A stretch of DNA of 64,000 nt, from assembly GCF_024746795.1 (NCBI RefSeq), contig NZ_CP080524.1, forward strand, positions 3,760,001 to 3,824,000, given 5' to 3'. The notes below the pieces were generated by a model that worked only from the letters and a program-made list of their open reading frames with translations, was not told where the DNA came from and ran no database searches. Shown here piece after piece: positions 52,266 to 62,332 of this stretch (the first letter of the stretch is position 1; every line of letters starts with the position of its first letter). The position numbers and the translations under genes were made by a program. Source of the DNA: Mesorhizobium sp. AR10. GTDB lineage: Bacteria > Pseudomonadota > Alphaproteobacteria > Rhizobiales > Rhizobiaceae.

Positions 52266-53366
52266 TTATCCTTTGCGGTAGCGATGAGGTGTGAAAGGGA
52301 GCGGATTGACGTCGACCGGGATTTTCGTCCCACGAACGTCGGCGAACAGTTTTGTGGCTGGTTTGGCCAGCGGTGTCAGGACATAGCCCATGGCGACCGG
52401 ATGGCCGGCCGAGGGGCCGAAGCCACCTGAGGTGACATGGCCGGCAGGGTTGCCATCGGCATCGAACAGGGCGGCCCCGCCACGCACGGGCTGGCGGCCT
52501 TCGGGCTTCAGGCCGACGCGTTTTTGCGCAGGGCCACTCGCAACAATGGCGCGTAAGGCATCGGCGCCGATGAACGAGCCTGTCGCGCGGATTTCCTTGG
52601 GAATCGCCCACATCAGCGCGGCGCTGGCCGGGTCGATTTCCGGCGTGATGTCCAGCCCGTGCAGGCAGAGGCCTGCTTCGAGCCGCAAGCTGTCGCGGGC
52701 GGCGAGGCCGACCCACAGCACGCGTTCATCCTGGAGCAATTTCGCGACCAAATCCCGCGCGGCTGCCTCCGGCAGGCCGATCTCGAAACCGTCCTCGCCG
52801 GTATAGCCGGAACGGCTCATGAACCAGTTCTTGCGGGACTCGATGCCGTGCATGAACAGCAGCGCGCCGGTCTCGATGCCCGCACGGGAAAGTGCTGCCC
52901 AGGCCTCAGGACCCTGAATGGCGAGGAAGACGCGGTCGAGCGCATCGACCTTGGCATCGAAGTCTTTGGCAAGCGCACGCAGGTGCTTTTCGTCGGCTTC
53001 GGCATTGCCGGCATTGGCGACGACCATGAAACGCTCGTCGCCGAGCCTGGTGACGATCAGGTCGTCCAGGATGCCGCCTGTTTCATTGAGGAAAAAGGAC
53101 AGTTTGGACTGTGAGACTTCGAGCGCGCCGGCGTCGAGCGGGCAGGCGCGGTTGAGCAGCGAAACCGCGCCTGGACCGCTGATCTCGAACAGCTTCATGT
53201 GGGAGATGTCGAAGAGACCGGCCTGTTCGCGGCTGTGCAGATGCTCCTTCATCACCCCGGCCGGATAGGTCAGCGGCATCGACCAGCCGGCGAAAGCGCC
53301 AAAGCGCGCACCGGCAGCCGTGTGCAGATCCTCGAGGGGAAGGTGTCTTGTTGTATCGCCCGTCAT
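52266..53366 (-). CDS. gcvT: Aminomethyltransferase, T protein
   Basis: GcvT transfers the C1 unit from the lipoyl arm to tetrahydrofolate and frees ammonia. The 366-residue protein has '[41 protein letters not shown]' and '[12 protein letters not shown]', plus '[20 protein letters not shown]'. ATG 53366 has GGAG at a good distance; longer frames upstream run into the riboswitch. It is the first gene of the operon. Confidence 0.96.
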   Translation of the reverse strand: MTGDTTRHLPLEDLHTAAGARFGAFAGWSMPLTYPAGVMKEHLHSREQAGLFDISHMKLFEISGPGAVSLLNRACPLDAGALEVSQSKLSFFLNETGGILDDLIVTRLGDERFMVVANAGNAEADEKHLRALAKDFDAKVDALDRVFLAIQGPEAWAALSRAGIETGALLFMHGIESRKNWFMSRSGYTGEDGFEIGLPEAAARDLVAKLLQDERVLWVGLAARDSLRLEAGLCLHGLDITPEIDPASAALMWAIPKEIRATGSFIGADALRAIVASGPAQKRVGLKPEGRQPVRGGAALFDADGNPAGHVTSGGFGPSAGHPVAMGYVLTPLAKPATKLFADVRGTKIPVDVNPLPFTPHRYRKG

Positions 53367-53410
53367 GTCATCTCCAGAGTCGCACGCAATCGGCCGCGAA
53401 TGGCGACCAG

Positions 53411-53594
53411 TCCGTGCCCCTCTGTCTGAAGCCTGAGAGACTCGCGCCCCGTAACTCTGTCGGCAGCGCTTACACCTTCGGCGCGGGGGCAAGCCCCGAC
53501 TTTCCAGAGTGTCTTTCCCGTCTACGGTTCTTTTGCCTGAGAGATTTCGGGCGATTTCCCCTTCGGCGGCAGCTCTCGCTGCTCTCTCCCGCAA
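53411..53594 (-). promoter_or_regulatory. Tandem glycine riboswitch upstream of gcvT
   Basis: Two aptamers lie in tandem on the minus strand. Aptamer I (about 53594-53518) has GGGAGAGAGC, GCCGAAGGGG and the conserved CTCTCAGGCAAAAG (53544-53530). Aptamer II (about 53512-53411) has GCCGAAGGTG and CTCTCAGGC (53439-53431), with a longer P3 stem. The pair stands 45 bases before gcvT. Glycine binding is expected to switch gcvTHP on. It fits the known class without obvious deviations. Confidence 0.93.
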
Positions 53595-53670
53595 ACAGGT
53601 AGGACTCGGTTAGGAGTCCTCGACTCGTCATCCATAGCCCGTGAACGACACCTTGTCACCTGCCAGCGAC

Positions 53671-53752
53671 ATCTAAAGCGCGCCGCGCTTTAGATCTTTG
53701 TTTTTGATACATGTCGTTCTCCCAAAACCGCTGAACACTTTTGGGCGACATG
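53671..53752. repeat. Palindromic intergenic repeat, copy B
   Basis: There are two palindromes in series. The first is ATCTAAAGCGCG (53671-53682), one C, CGCGCTTTAGAT (53684-53695), a perfect 12-bp dyad. The second runs 53710-53752: CATGTCG and CGACATG as outer arms, CCCAAAA (53721-53727) and TTTTGGG (53739-53745) inside, loop CCGCTGAACAC. This is the kind of mosaic palindrome often found between rhizobial genes. The second unit is structurally the same as the repeat at 49015-49063. Confidence 0.8.
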
Positions 53753-53851
53753 CATTGGCCGACAAGTCTTCGCTAACCACGCCGTTTGCCGGTTTCTCAA
53801 GACACTGCTGATACATTGGGCGGAAATGACGTTTGCGGACGGGGACCAAAA

Positions 53852-54853
53852 ATGGGCGAACTGATCATGAGCGCACCGGTAGCGGGGCTGACTTCGAAGA
53901 ATCGCATCACGGCCGAGGATGTGGTCATGCTGCGCCGCGAGGTGTTCGGCGACGGCGTGGTGAGCCGCGGCGAGGCCGAGGCGCTGTTTGCGCTCGACGC
54001 GACGGCCAAGGACAAATGCGAGGAATGGCCAATATTCTTCGTCGAGGCTGTTGCCGACTACATCGTCCACCAGGAAAAGCCGGCGGGCTATATTTCAGAG
54101 GACAATGCCGACTGGCTGATCCGGACGATTTCGCGCGACGGCATGGTCGACAGCCGGACGGAACTCGAGCTGCTTGTGCATGTGCTGGAGAAAGCGAAAT
54201 CGTCGCCGGGCAGGCTTTCCGCCTATGCGCTGGAGCAGGTCGCCCATGCGGTGATCGATGGCAAGGGACCACTGATGCTTGGCGGCAGCCTGGTTCCCGG
54301 ATTGATCGCCAAGGCCGAGGTCGATCTGCTGCGCCGCATTCTCTACGCCTATGGCGGCGACGGCAACATTGCCATTACCCGCACCGAGGCCGAAGTGCTG
54401 TTCAAGATCAACGAGCGCACCGCGGCGGCCGGCAATGACCCATCCTGGAACGACCTGTTCGTCAAGGCGATCGCCAATTTCGTCATGTGCTCGGCTGGCT
54501 ACGAGGCGCCGACGCGGGACGTGGCGCTGCGTCGCGACTCCTTCTTCGAGCAGGCCGATCCCGAGATCGGTGGCTTCTTCGGCCGCATGGTGTCTGGCGG
54601 GCTCGCCGGCATCATGGAAGCCTATCGTTCGCCGGGCGATATCGAGGCCGAATGGGAATCGAAGAACAAAGCGGCCGAAGCACTGGCCCGCCGCGCCGAA
54701 ACGATCGATGCTAGCGAGGCGAAGTGGCTGGCCGAGCGCATCGGCGGCGACCGGCCATTGTATGAGAACGAGCGTGCACTGCTGACGCTGATCAAGCACG
54801 CCTCGCCGGAAATCCACCCGGCGCTGAAACCGCTGATCGACAAGGTGGCGTAA
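53852..54853 (+). CDS. Unknown cytoplasmic protein built from two A-B repeat units
   Basis: The protein has 333 residues, no signal and no membrane segment. It looks internally duplicated. Unit A (residues 22-73, 'VVMLRREVFGDGVVSRGEAEALFALD...FVEAVADYIV') recurs at 154-216 ('VDLLRRILYAYGGDGNIAITRTEAEVLFKIN...FVKAIANFVM'). Unit B (83-131, 'NADWLIRTISRDGMVDSRTELELLVHVLEKA') recurs at 287-333 ('EAKWLAERIGGDRPLYENERALLTLIKHA'). The DGxxxxRxExExL pieces recall EF-hand loops without the full ligand set. No known enzyme motif is present. The ATG at 53852 is taken; ATG 53867 is possible. A LuxR-type gene is convergent. Confidence 0.7.
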   Translation: MGELIMSAPVAGLTSKNRITAEDVVMLRREVFGDGVVSRGEAEALFALDATAKDKCEEWPIFFVEAVADYIVHQEKPAGYISEDNADWLIRTISRDGMVDSRTELELLVHVLEKAKSSPGRLSAYALEQVAHAVIDGKGPLMLGGSLVPGLIAKAEVDLLRRILYAYGGDGNIAITRTEAEVLFKINERTAAAGNDPSWNDLFVKAIANFVMCSAGYEAPTRDVALRRDSFFEQADPEIGGFFGRMVSGGLAGIMEAYRSPGDIEAEWESKNKAAEALARRAETIDASEAKWLAERIGGDRPLYENERALLTLIKHASPEIHPALKPLIDKVA

Positions 54854-54876
54854 GGAGCCGAACCGCGATCGCCGGT

Positions 54877-56016
54877 CTAAGCGCCATTGTCGCGATGGTC
54901 GGTGAGATCACGCAAGGCGGTGGTGACCAGCCTTACCAGTTCCGATTGCCGCCGCACGCCTGTCCGGCTGTAAGCCGCCTTGAGATGATAGCGGACCGTG
55001 TTCATCGAAATGCCGACTCGTTCGGCATATGCCTGCAGATCCTCATTTGCAGCGATCGCGGCGACAAGGTGGGCGGTGCCCTTCGGCAAGCCAAAGAGGG
55101 CGCCGATCGTTTGCGCGTCCGACCGAAGCTTGAGCAGCGGATCATGAATGACGAACATCACCCCGCGCGGCCGCGATTTTCCCTTGTCCACTCCGTGATC
55201 GATGAAGAACGGTGCGACCATGATCGTGTAGGCAGGCCTGCCGGCGGCACGGGGTGCTCGCGCGATACCGCCTGCGCCGCCTGACCGCACGTCGTTCTCG
55301 AGTTCGGCGAGCCGGTTGCTGGCGGCACGGTTCAAGGCGAAAAGCCGGCCGCCGCGGTCGATCGACAGGCCGTCATTGACGACGGCCATCTTTCGCGCGG
55401 CAGCGTTGATGAAGAGGCTGCGCCCATGTTCGTCAAGCGCCACGACGCCGGCCGCGAGCCGGTTGCAGATCTCTGACATGGCGCCGGCAGCCCCCTCGAG
55501 CTCGAGGAATCCGCGGCGAAGCTGCAAAGCCCGCGCAAGGTGGGGCATGAGCGCTTCGAGCCTGGCGATGTCCGCATCGTCGAAAGGGTCTCGGTCGGGC
55601 GTCCGCTGCAGGCCGACCATGGCAAAACGGCCTTTTGTCGTCGCCAGCGTTCCGCCAAGGCATTCCTCCAGCCCCAATGGCCGGAAAAACTCGTTGAAGA
55701 AAACGCCGGGTTTGCGGGTCTCTTCCGGAAGCAGGCGGTAGGTGGGGATGGCTGTGCCGGCAGGCTGTGCCATGAATGCCCTGGGAGCTGGATCAAGCGT
55801 GGCGAAATCGCGCTGGTAGCGCTGCATTGCCTCGCCTTTGAACTGGCCGATCGTGGCCTGGGCCGATACTTCCGGCCGCGCTGCGTCGAAATCCAGCAGT
55901 ATCGCCGTCGTCACATCGAACAGGCTGCCAAGGAGTTCGAGCGAGGCGTCGAACCCGGCCCTGTCGCGCACACCGAGATAGAGGGCGTCGAGGAACTGCG
56001 CCTCGCGCTTCTGCAT
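54877..56016 (-). CDS. LuxR-family transcriptional regulator
   Basis: The 379-residue regulator has a C-terminal LuxR-type HTH (AYAERVGISMNTVRYHLKAAYSRTGVRRQSELVRLV, residues about 333-368). The long N-terminal part resembles GAF/PAS-like sensor regions ('GLGECLGG', 'FAMVGLQRTPDRDPFDDADIARLEALMPHLARALQLR', and 'EICNRLAAGVVALDEHGRSLFIN'). It is not an autoinducer-binding LuxR by motif, so it is a solo of unknown signal. The start at 56016 gives the compact form. It is divergent from the small secreted protein gene at 56236 with a 220-base gap. Confidence 0.82.
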   Translation of the reverse strand: MQKREAQFLDALYLGVRDRAGFDASLELLGSLFDVTTAILLDFDAARPEVSAQATIGQFKGEAMQRYQRDFATLDPAPRAFMAQPAGTAIPTYRLLPEETRKPGVFFNEFFRPLGLEECLGGTLATTKGRFAMVGLQRTPDRDPFDDADIARLEALMPHLARALQLRRGFLELEGAAGAMSEICNRLAAGVVALDEHGRSLFINAAARKMAVVNDGLSIDRGGRLFALNRAASNRLAELENDVRSGGAGGIARAPRAAGRPAYTIMVAPFFIDHGVDKGKSRPRGVMFVIHDPLLKLRSDAQTIGALFGLPKGTAHLVAAIAANEDLQAYAERVGISMNTVRYHLKAAYSRTGVRRQSELVRLVTTALRDLTDHRDNGA

Positions 56017-56235
56017 AAAGGTCAAGAGCCCGCCCCACGAGTTCCGGCACAATGCTCCTCGTCGGAGCAGATGCCATGCCCGAATACGAATTTTCGTCGG
56101 ACACCCCAAGGTCATCGTCGGCGAGAGGCGAGCGCTTGTCAAACGATGCCCCCCTATCCTTTTGGGTAGGGCCTTCGGCCGCCGAAACTGCATTACTGTC
56201 GGGCAGGGACGTCCGCTTCTCAGGGAGAACAACAC

Positions 56236-56661
56236 ATGACCATGCTTCGTAAGGTTATTGCTCTTGCTTTCGCAGCCGGTATTGGGTCGACAAATCTGAC
56301 CTTTGCCGATGAAATGACGCCGGAAAAACTGGCCGACGCGCGCACGAAAGTGGAAACCGCCGTCGCGCTTGCCAACATCGCCAAGGCCGACAAAGACGGC
56401 GAGGCCATGCTTGTCGCGGCCAGAATGCTGGCCGAGGCCGGCCCGGTGGCCGAACAGGGCACCAAGGTGACGGACGGCAAGCCGACGCTGATGGATGCGG
56501 GCAAGATGGCCATCATGGCGAAGGAAATGGGCGCCGACGCCAAGAAGGCCGATGCGGTCGCCAGCACGGCCACTTCGGCCGGCGAAACGTCGCGCGACGG
56601 CTATTGGTACTACAGCTGCGATTCCTACAACAATTGCCAATGGATTTACGCCGGTTATTGA
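56236..56661 (+). CDS. Small secreted protein with Tyr/Cys-rich end
   Basis: The 141-residue protein has a signal peptide (LRKVIALAFAAGIGSTNLTFA, cleavage near residue 24). The mature part is a long Ala/Lys-rich helix (MTPEKLADARTKVETAVALANIAKADKDGEAMLVAARMLAEAGPVAE...). It ends in 'DGYWYYSCDSYNNCQWIYAGY', with two Cys seven apart and many aromatic residues. There is no catalytic motif. The promoter region is shared with the LuxR-type regulator, which might control it. The family is unknown to me. Confidence 0.6.
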   Translation: MTMLRKVIALAFAAGIGSTNLTFADEMTPEKLADARTKVETAVALANIAKADKDGEAMLVAARMLAEAGPVAEQGTKVTDGKPTLMDAGKMAIMAKEMGADAKKADAVASTATSAGETSRDGYWYYSCDSYNNCQWIYAGY

Positions 56662-56738
56662 GCCGGGGGGCTCACTTGCTATCGGCGTGCGATCGGCTCG
56701 TCGCCCCCGACGGGCCGATCACCCTTTTGCGGGATGGT

Positions 56739-57530
56739 TCAGATTCCGCCGTACCAGTCATAGCCATTGTCTTCCCAATAGCCGCCGCGACCACCGCCGA
56801 CATTCGCGAAGCCGTCGACCAGTTCTATTTTGTAGAGATATTTCGGCATCTTGTAGCCGAGCTGGCGCTCGACGCGGACACGCAGCGGCGCGCCATTCTC
56901 GACCGGCAGCGGCTTGCCGTTGAGTCCATAGGCAAGAATCGTCTGCGGGTGGCGGGCATCGATCAGGTCGACCGAACCGTAATATTTGATGTCGCCGGAC
57001 AGGCTGCGGTCGATCGTGTCGAGGCAATGGAACATGACGTAACGCGCCTGCGGCTTGACCACCGCCTGGTCTAGAACCAGCGACAGCGGCGTGCCGGTCC
57101 ATTTGGCGATGCAGCTCCAGCCTTCGACGCAGTCGTGGCGGGTGATCTGCGTGCGGCTCGGCATGTTCATCAGTTGCTCGCGGGTCAGCGACAGCGGCTT
57201 TTCGACAAGGCCGGAAACTTCGAGCCGCCAATCGGCGAAATTGTTGGCGAGCAGTCCCTTGTAGACATCGTCGTCGGGTGCGGTGACGCCGTTCGGCCGC
57301 TGCGGCTGGCGGATGTCAGCCTCGGTGAATTCCGGCGCCAGCGCATTGCTGCCGGCGAGCCAGCGTTGTGCGCGATATGTCAAGCCATTGGCACTTTCGA
57401 GGAAGCCGCGCAGGCCGTCGCCGACGCCAAGCTGGCTGTCGAAGGCATCGCAGCCCGACAGCATGATGCCGGAAACGCCAAGGCTGGCCGAGGTCAGGAA
57501 TTTTCTGCGGCTGATCTGGAACTTTTGCAT
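56739..57530 (-). CDS. Tat-exported molybdopterin-dependent oxidoreductase
   Basis: The 263-residue protein belongs to the sulfite oxidase/YedY (MsrP) superfamily. The N-terminus 'SRRKFLTSASLGVSGIMLSGC' is a twin-arginine signal; 'MLSGC' could make it a lipoprotein. The molybdenum ligand is Cys134 in 'TRHDCVEGWSC', and 'FHCLDT', 'YGSVDLIDARHPQTILAYGLNGKPLP' and 'GAPLRVRVERQLGYKM' follow the family. The substrate is unknown. It is 1 base from the cytochrome b gene upstream, which likely carries its electrons. Confidence 0.9.
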   Translation of the reverse strand: MQKFQISRRKFLTSASLGVSGIMLSGCDAFDSQLGVGDGLRGFLESANGLTYRAQRWLAGSNALAPEFTEADIRQPQRPNGVTAPDDDVYKGLLANNFADWRLEVSGLVEKPLSLTREQLMNMPSRTQITRHDCVEGWSCIAKWTGTPLSLVLDQAVVKPQARYVMFHCLDTIDRSLSGDIKYYGSVDLIDARHPQTILAYGLNGKPLPVENGAPLRVRVERQLGYKMPKYLYKIELVDGFANVGGGRGGYWEDNGYDWYGGI

Positions 57531-57531
57531 G

Positions 57532-58413
57532 TCAGGCGCTCCTCTCGGGCGTTCTGTCGTTATGCGCCGGCGGGTCGGTCCGGTACCAGCCGGTAATGAT
57601 CGAGCGCAGCTCGTTGATCGGCCCCGCGGCGAGGATCATCAGCATGTGAATGACAAAGAAGCCGACCAGCAGCACCATGACAACGAAATGGATGGTGCGT
57701 GCCGTCTGCCGGCCGCCGAGCAGATCGTTGAGGAACGGCAGCACCGAATTCATGCTCGGCGACATGGCAAGGCCGGTGATGATCATCAGTGGCAGCAGCA
57801 CGAACAGCACGCCGCCGTAGGCCATCTTTTGCAGCGTGTTGTATTCGCGTGTGTGGTGGAATTTGAGTTTGGCGTGGTCGATGATGTCTCGCGGCAGCCG
57901 CCTGAGATCATCGATGCGCGGGGCAAGGTCGCGGCGCAGATGGCCGTTGATCAGGCTGGCGACCAGCCAGACGACGAGTGTCGTGGTCAGTATCCAGGCG
58001 AAGAAGAAATGGACGACACGGGCGGTGCCGAGATCATAGTAGGACGGGATCGTGGCCCAGGACGGGAAGGCGCGGGAGGTCTCCTGACCCGCCGGTCCCG
58101 ACCAGCCGAGCACGCCGGTGGTGTCGAACCGCTTGCCGAAGATTTCGGTGTAGCCGCGGGCCCCGCTTGCAGTGTTTTCAGCGCCGATGGCGAAGATCGT
58201 GTTGTTGTATCCGAAACCCGACTCTTTGCCGATATAGAGCTGGGGGCGGGCATTGAAGATCTGCAGGCCGGAAAGCAGCATGAAGAACAGCGAGATGGCC
58301 CAGAGCCAGTGCGTCAGCCTTGTCCAGCGCGACTGCCGATAGATCAGCGTCTCATCCTTCGGGACGGCGGTATCCGCCCCGGCAGTGGACTGGCTCCTGG
58401 CAACAGATTCCAT
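57532..58413 (-). CDS. Cytochrome b561-like membrane subunit
   Basis: The 293-residue protein is a diheme cytochrome b of the type that pairs with molybdopterin oxidoreductases (COG4117-like). It begins with a variable 40-residue lead, then 'RWTRLTHWLWAISLFFMLLSGLQIF' and three more membrane segments. Heme-ligand His residues lie in helices such as 'RVVHFFFAWILTTTLVVWLV' and 'ARTIHFVVMVLLVGFFVIHMLMI'. It precedes the Tat oxidoreductase gene by 1 base, so the two form a membrane-bound redox pair. This differs from MsrQ-type partners. Confidence 0.87.
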   Translation of the reverse strand: MESVARSQSTAGADTAVPKDETLIYRQSRWTRLTHWLWAISLFFMLLSGLQIFNARPQLYIGKESGFGYNNTIFAIGAENTASGARGYTEIFGKRFDTTGVLGWSGPAGQETSRAFPSWATIPSYYDLGTARVVHFFFAWILTTTLVVWLVASLINGHLRRDLAPRIDDLRRLPRDIIDHAKLKFHHTREYNTLQKMAYGGVLFVLLPLMIITGLAMSPSMNSVLPFLNDLLGGRQTARTIHFVVMVLLVGFFVIHMLMILAAGPINELRSIITGWYRTDPPAHNDRTPERSA

Positions 58414-58519
58414 TTTTCCCGTCTTCCCGGCCGTACAATCTCGTCGCGGCCTTTCAAATTATGGTTCTCCTCCCAATACGTCGCCAGCCAAAGCGATGTT
58501 TCATCCGATCACGGAATTA

Positions 58520-59194
58520 TTACGGGCTGCCGAGGCTGACGGCGAGATTGACCGCGGCGGCGACGATCACCGTGTTGAAGAAGAACGACAGGATCGAATG
58601 GACCAGCACGACACGGCGCATATGCGTCGTCGAGATGTTGGTGTCGGCGGTCTGCGCCGTCATGCCGATAACCGCTGAGAAGTATAGGAAATCCCAGCCC
58701 TCCGGTCGTTTGTCGCCCGGAAAAAGCAGTCCGCCTACCGGGGCCTTCTTCTTGGTCTTGGCGTCGATCTCATCGCCGTCCATCCAGTAGACATGGGCAT
58801 AATGCAGCGCCGCCATGGCATGGATGGCGAACCAGCCGAGCGGGATCGACAGCAGTGCGAAGACGAGCTCCAACAGCGCGCTGTCCTTCTGGTTGATAAG
58901 CTGAAACAGCGAGCCGATGGCGATGACGACGACGAACAGCGTTACGGCAAAGATCACCAGAACCGGCAGGTCGGTGGCGCGCGCATTCTTGCTGAGATAG
59001 GTGCCGGTAAGCCGTGGCATCAGGGCAAGTACGAGGCCGACGTAAGCAGCAAAAAAGGCGTTGGCGCCAATCGAGTAGGGGAGTGGCGCTTTGAGCAGCA
59101 GTGCAACGACGAGTGCAGCGACACCGATAGCAGCGGACACAGCGAACTGCTTGTGCCGGTGCGTCGGCGCCGTGACGGAGGTGTCGTCAACCAT
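58520..59194 (-). CDS. DUF1345 membrane protein
   Basis: The 224-residue inner-membrane protein has five or so hydrophobic segments (residues 16-35, 39-60, 73-95, 105-130, 195-222) and the DUF1345 motifs 'ALHYAHVYW' (about 132-140), 'GWDFLYFSAVIGMTAQTADTNISTTHMRR'. The function is unknown. It lies between the redox pair and the YaiI gene, all on the minus strand, 27 bases downstream of YaiI, and could be cotranscribed with either. Confidence 0.85.
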   Translation of the reverse strand: MVDDTSVTAPTHRHKQFAVSAAIGVAALVVALLLKAPLPYSIGANAFFAAYVGLVLALMPRLTGTYLSKNARATDLPVLVIFAVTLFVVVIAIGSLFQLINQKDSALLELVFALLSIPLGWFAIHAMAALHYAHVYWMDGDEIDAKTKKKAPVGGLLFPGDKRPEGWDFLYFSAVIGMTAQTADTNISTTHMRRVVLVHSILSFFFNTVIVAAAVNLAVSLGSP

Positions 59195-59221
59195 GGCCCA
59201 GCCCCTGAAAAGGCGTTCGGA

Positions 59222-59689
59222 TCAATCCGGTGTGGCCGATTTGAGTGCCCGTCGCAAGATGCGATCGAGTTCGCCGAGAAACCGCGAGCGGTCCTGCGGC
59301 GCGAAGCTGGCATTGTAGCCCTTGCTTTCGCCGGTTTCACGCAAATGCTGCTTGAGGTCGCGCATTGCCACCGCCATGCCGATGGTCTCCGGCGTGAACG
59401 GGCGACCGGTCGGCCCGAGCACGTGGGCGCCCAACGCCACAGAACGGGCAGCAAGGGGGATGTCCGCCGTCACCACGATGTCGTTGGCGTGCGCGTTGTC
59501 GACGATCCAGTCGTCGGCGGCGTCGGCGCCTTTGGACACCACGACGTTGCGGATCATCGGATCGCGCGATGGCCGCAAGCCGCCATTGGAGACATAGGTA
59601 ACGACGACGCCATGGCGCTCGGCGACCTTTTCGACCTCGGCCTTGACCGGGCAAGCATCGGCATCGACGTAGATGGCAGGTGCGGGCAT
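59222..59689 (-). CDS. YaiI/YqxD family protein (UPF0178)
   Basis: The 155-residue protein has the YaiI/YqxD pattern: 'IYVDADACPVKAEVEKVAERHGV', 'DAADDWIVDNAHANDIVVTADIPLAARSVALGAHVLGPTGRPFT' and 'ANDIV..DIPLA'. The family has a PIN-like fold and acidic residues, but no confirmed activity. The length is standard. It is separated from gfa by a strong terminator. Confidence 0.92.
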   Translation of the reverse strand: MPAPAIYVDADACPVKAEVEKVAERHGVVVTYVSNGGLRPSRDPMIRNVVVSKGADAADDWIVDNAHANDIVVTADIPLAARSVALGAHVLGPTGRPFTPETIGMAVAMRDLKQHLRETGESKGYNASFAPQDRSRFLGELDRILRRALKSATPD

Positions 59690-59706
59690 CGTCTCTCCAA
59701 AACGAG

Positions 59707-59736
59707 CACGGGGCCGGAGACTTGTCCGGCCCCGTG
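59707..59736 (-). terminator. Strong terminator after gfa
   Basis: CACGGGGCCGGA and TCCGGCCCCGTG form a perfect 12-bp stem with a six-base loop. On the minus strand it is followed by CTCGTTTT, starting about 18 bases after the gfa stop. It should end the adhC-gfa transcript. Confidence 0.8.
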
Positions 59737-59753
59737 GCTGAAATCGAACAATG

Positions 59754-60323
59754 TCAGGCCGGCAAAGCTCCGGACTTCTTCGCGGTCCATGTCGCGATGT
59801 AGTCCATCAGGCCGGGGTTGAGGCAGTCGTAGGGCTCGATGCCGATTGACTTCAGCTGCGCACGAATGCCGTCCATCCGCTTCGGGTCGACACCGGATTC
59901 GATGATCGATGAGACGAAGGCGGTGAAGCCGGGAGGCGACCAGCCGTCCTCGACGAAGCGCTCGGGATGGATGAAGGACAGGCCCTTGAAGGGATGGTCG
60001 CGCTCGACCGGTCCGTGCATGTGGACCCCGCAGCCGGTGCAGGCGTGGCGCTGGATCAGCGCGCTCGGGTCGACCACTTTCAACTTGTCGCCGTTCTCGG
60101 TGACGGTCACATCGCCGGTGCCTGCCACGGCAACGACCGAGAACACTGCACCTTCCGGCTTCCAGCATTTGGTGCAGCCGCAAGCGTGGTTGTGGGCGAT
60201 CTGGCCCTTGACCTTCACCTTCACCGGCTTGCTGGTGCAGGCGCAGACCAGCGTGCCGCCGGCAAAGCTTGCGCTTTCCTTGGGCAATCCATTGTCGATC
60301 TTTGGATGCAATTTCTCAGGCAT
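59754..60323 (-). CDS. gfa: S-(hydroxymethyl)glutathione synthase (GFA)
   Basis: GFA speeds the addition of formaldehyde to glutathione. The 189-residue protein has the two zinc sites: '[19 protein letters not shown]', '[15 protein letters not shown]' and '[14 protein letters not shown]'. It starts 68 bases after adhC, whose product, the dehydrogenase, oxidises the adduct. The length is standard. The two genes form the common formaldehyde detoxification operon. Confidence 0.95.
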   Translation of the reverse strand: MPEKLHPKIDNGLPKESASFAGGTLVCACTSKPVKVKVKGQIAHNHACGCTKCWKPEGAVFSVVAVAGTGDVTVTENGDKLKVVDPSALIQRHACTGCGVHMHGPVERDHPFKGLSFIHPERFVEDGWSPPGFTAFVSSIIESGVDPKRMDGIRAQLKSIGIEPYDCLNPGLMDYIATWTAKKSGALPA

Positions 60324-60391
60324 TTCATTCCTCCCTTGTTGAACCTGTGCAACTTCAGTCGCTGGCCCTTCGGTCGGCGGCTTTCTTCTCC

Positions 60392-61519
<1,128 letters not shown>

Positions 61520-61628
61520 CAGACAAATCCTCCCAAGCGATTTTGCACCCAAGCTCTCAGTATTTTCATGCTGATTCAACCCGTTTTGACGACCAATGAT
61601 GGCGCAAAATCATTCGTCCGCGTTTCTG

Positions 61629-62180
61629 TCAGCCATGCCAGCCGGTTTCCCGCAAGATCGTTTCCGCGAGCTCGGTAGGTCCTTTGCCGTCCGTCAGAAT
61701 GCATAGCAGGCCTTCACGGTTCTCATCCGCCATGCGACGCGCCTGGCGTAGCGTGCGCTGCAACTGTTCCCCGGCGCCGGATCCGATTTCGCGCCGCGAC
61801 AGTCGCTCAGCCAGTGTCTCTTCCGAGGCCTGCAGGCGCACGACGGTGATTTCGGCGTTGGGTATCGCGGCCAGGATCCAGCTGATATCGAAGCCCAGAT
61901 GCATCATGACGCCGGACATGATCAATCGCGTATGCCCCAGGGCGTGATAGGTCGACCAGATGGCCGCCAGATTGATGGTGCTGACATCGGTTGTGCCGGG
62001 CCGCAGTCTCTCCAGTTCCTCGGCTCCTGGTCGGGGGTAGACGCGGTCGATTTCGTCCGTCTCGACGATTGCATGGGCGATTTGCGCGTCGGCGAGCTTC
62101 GCACCGATCTCCCAGCAAACGGTGGATTTTCCGACCCCGGCCGGACCTGTGATCAAAAGGGTATGCACGGCATTTTGCAT
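61629..62180 (-). CDS. P-loop nucleoside-kinase-like AAA protein
   Basis: The 183-residue protein has an N-terminal Walker A '[19 protein letters not shown]' (about residues 8-26) and a '[11 protein letters not shown]' acidic motif near 39-49 like small adenylate/shikimate-type kinases. Later it has '[22 protein letters not shown]' (lid-like). No specific family could be named. A zeta-toxin-like or guanylate-kinase-like fold is possible. The start at 62180 is taken. It is divergent from the carboxylase gene. Confidence 0.7.
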   Translation of the reverse strand: MQNAVHTLLITGPAGVGKSTVCWEIGAKLADAQIAHAIVETDEIDRVYPRPGAEELERLRPGTTDVSTINLAAIWSTYHALGHTRLIMSGVMMHLGFDISWILAAIPNAEITVVRLQASEETLAERLSRREIGSGAGEQLQRTLRQARRMADENREGLLCILTDGKGPTELAETILRETGWHG

Positions 62181-62332
62181 TCATCGGCTTTCCTGTGGTG
62201 GCGGCGCAGCTTTCGTCGAGTGGCGTCTGCTTGGCAAGCCGGAAGCTGCTGATCGCCTGTATAGCGGCACAGTGCTTGAGCCCACGTGCCGAAGCCCATA
62301 AGAAGGAGGAAAGACCCGAGGGAAACGCCTTG

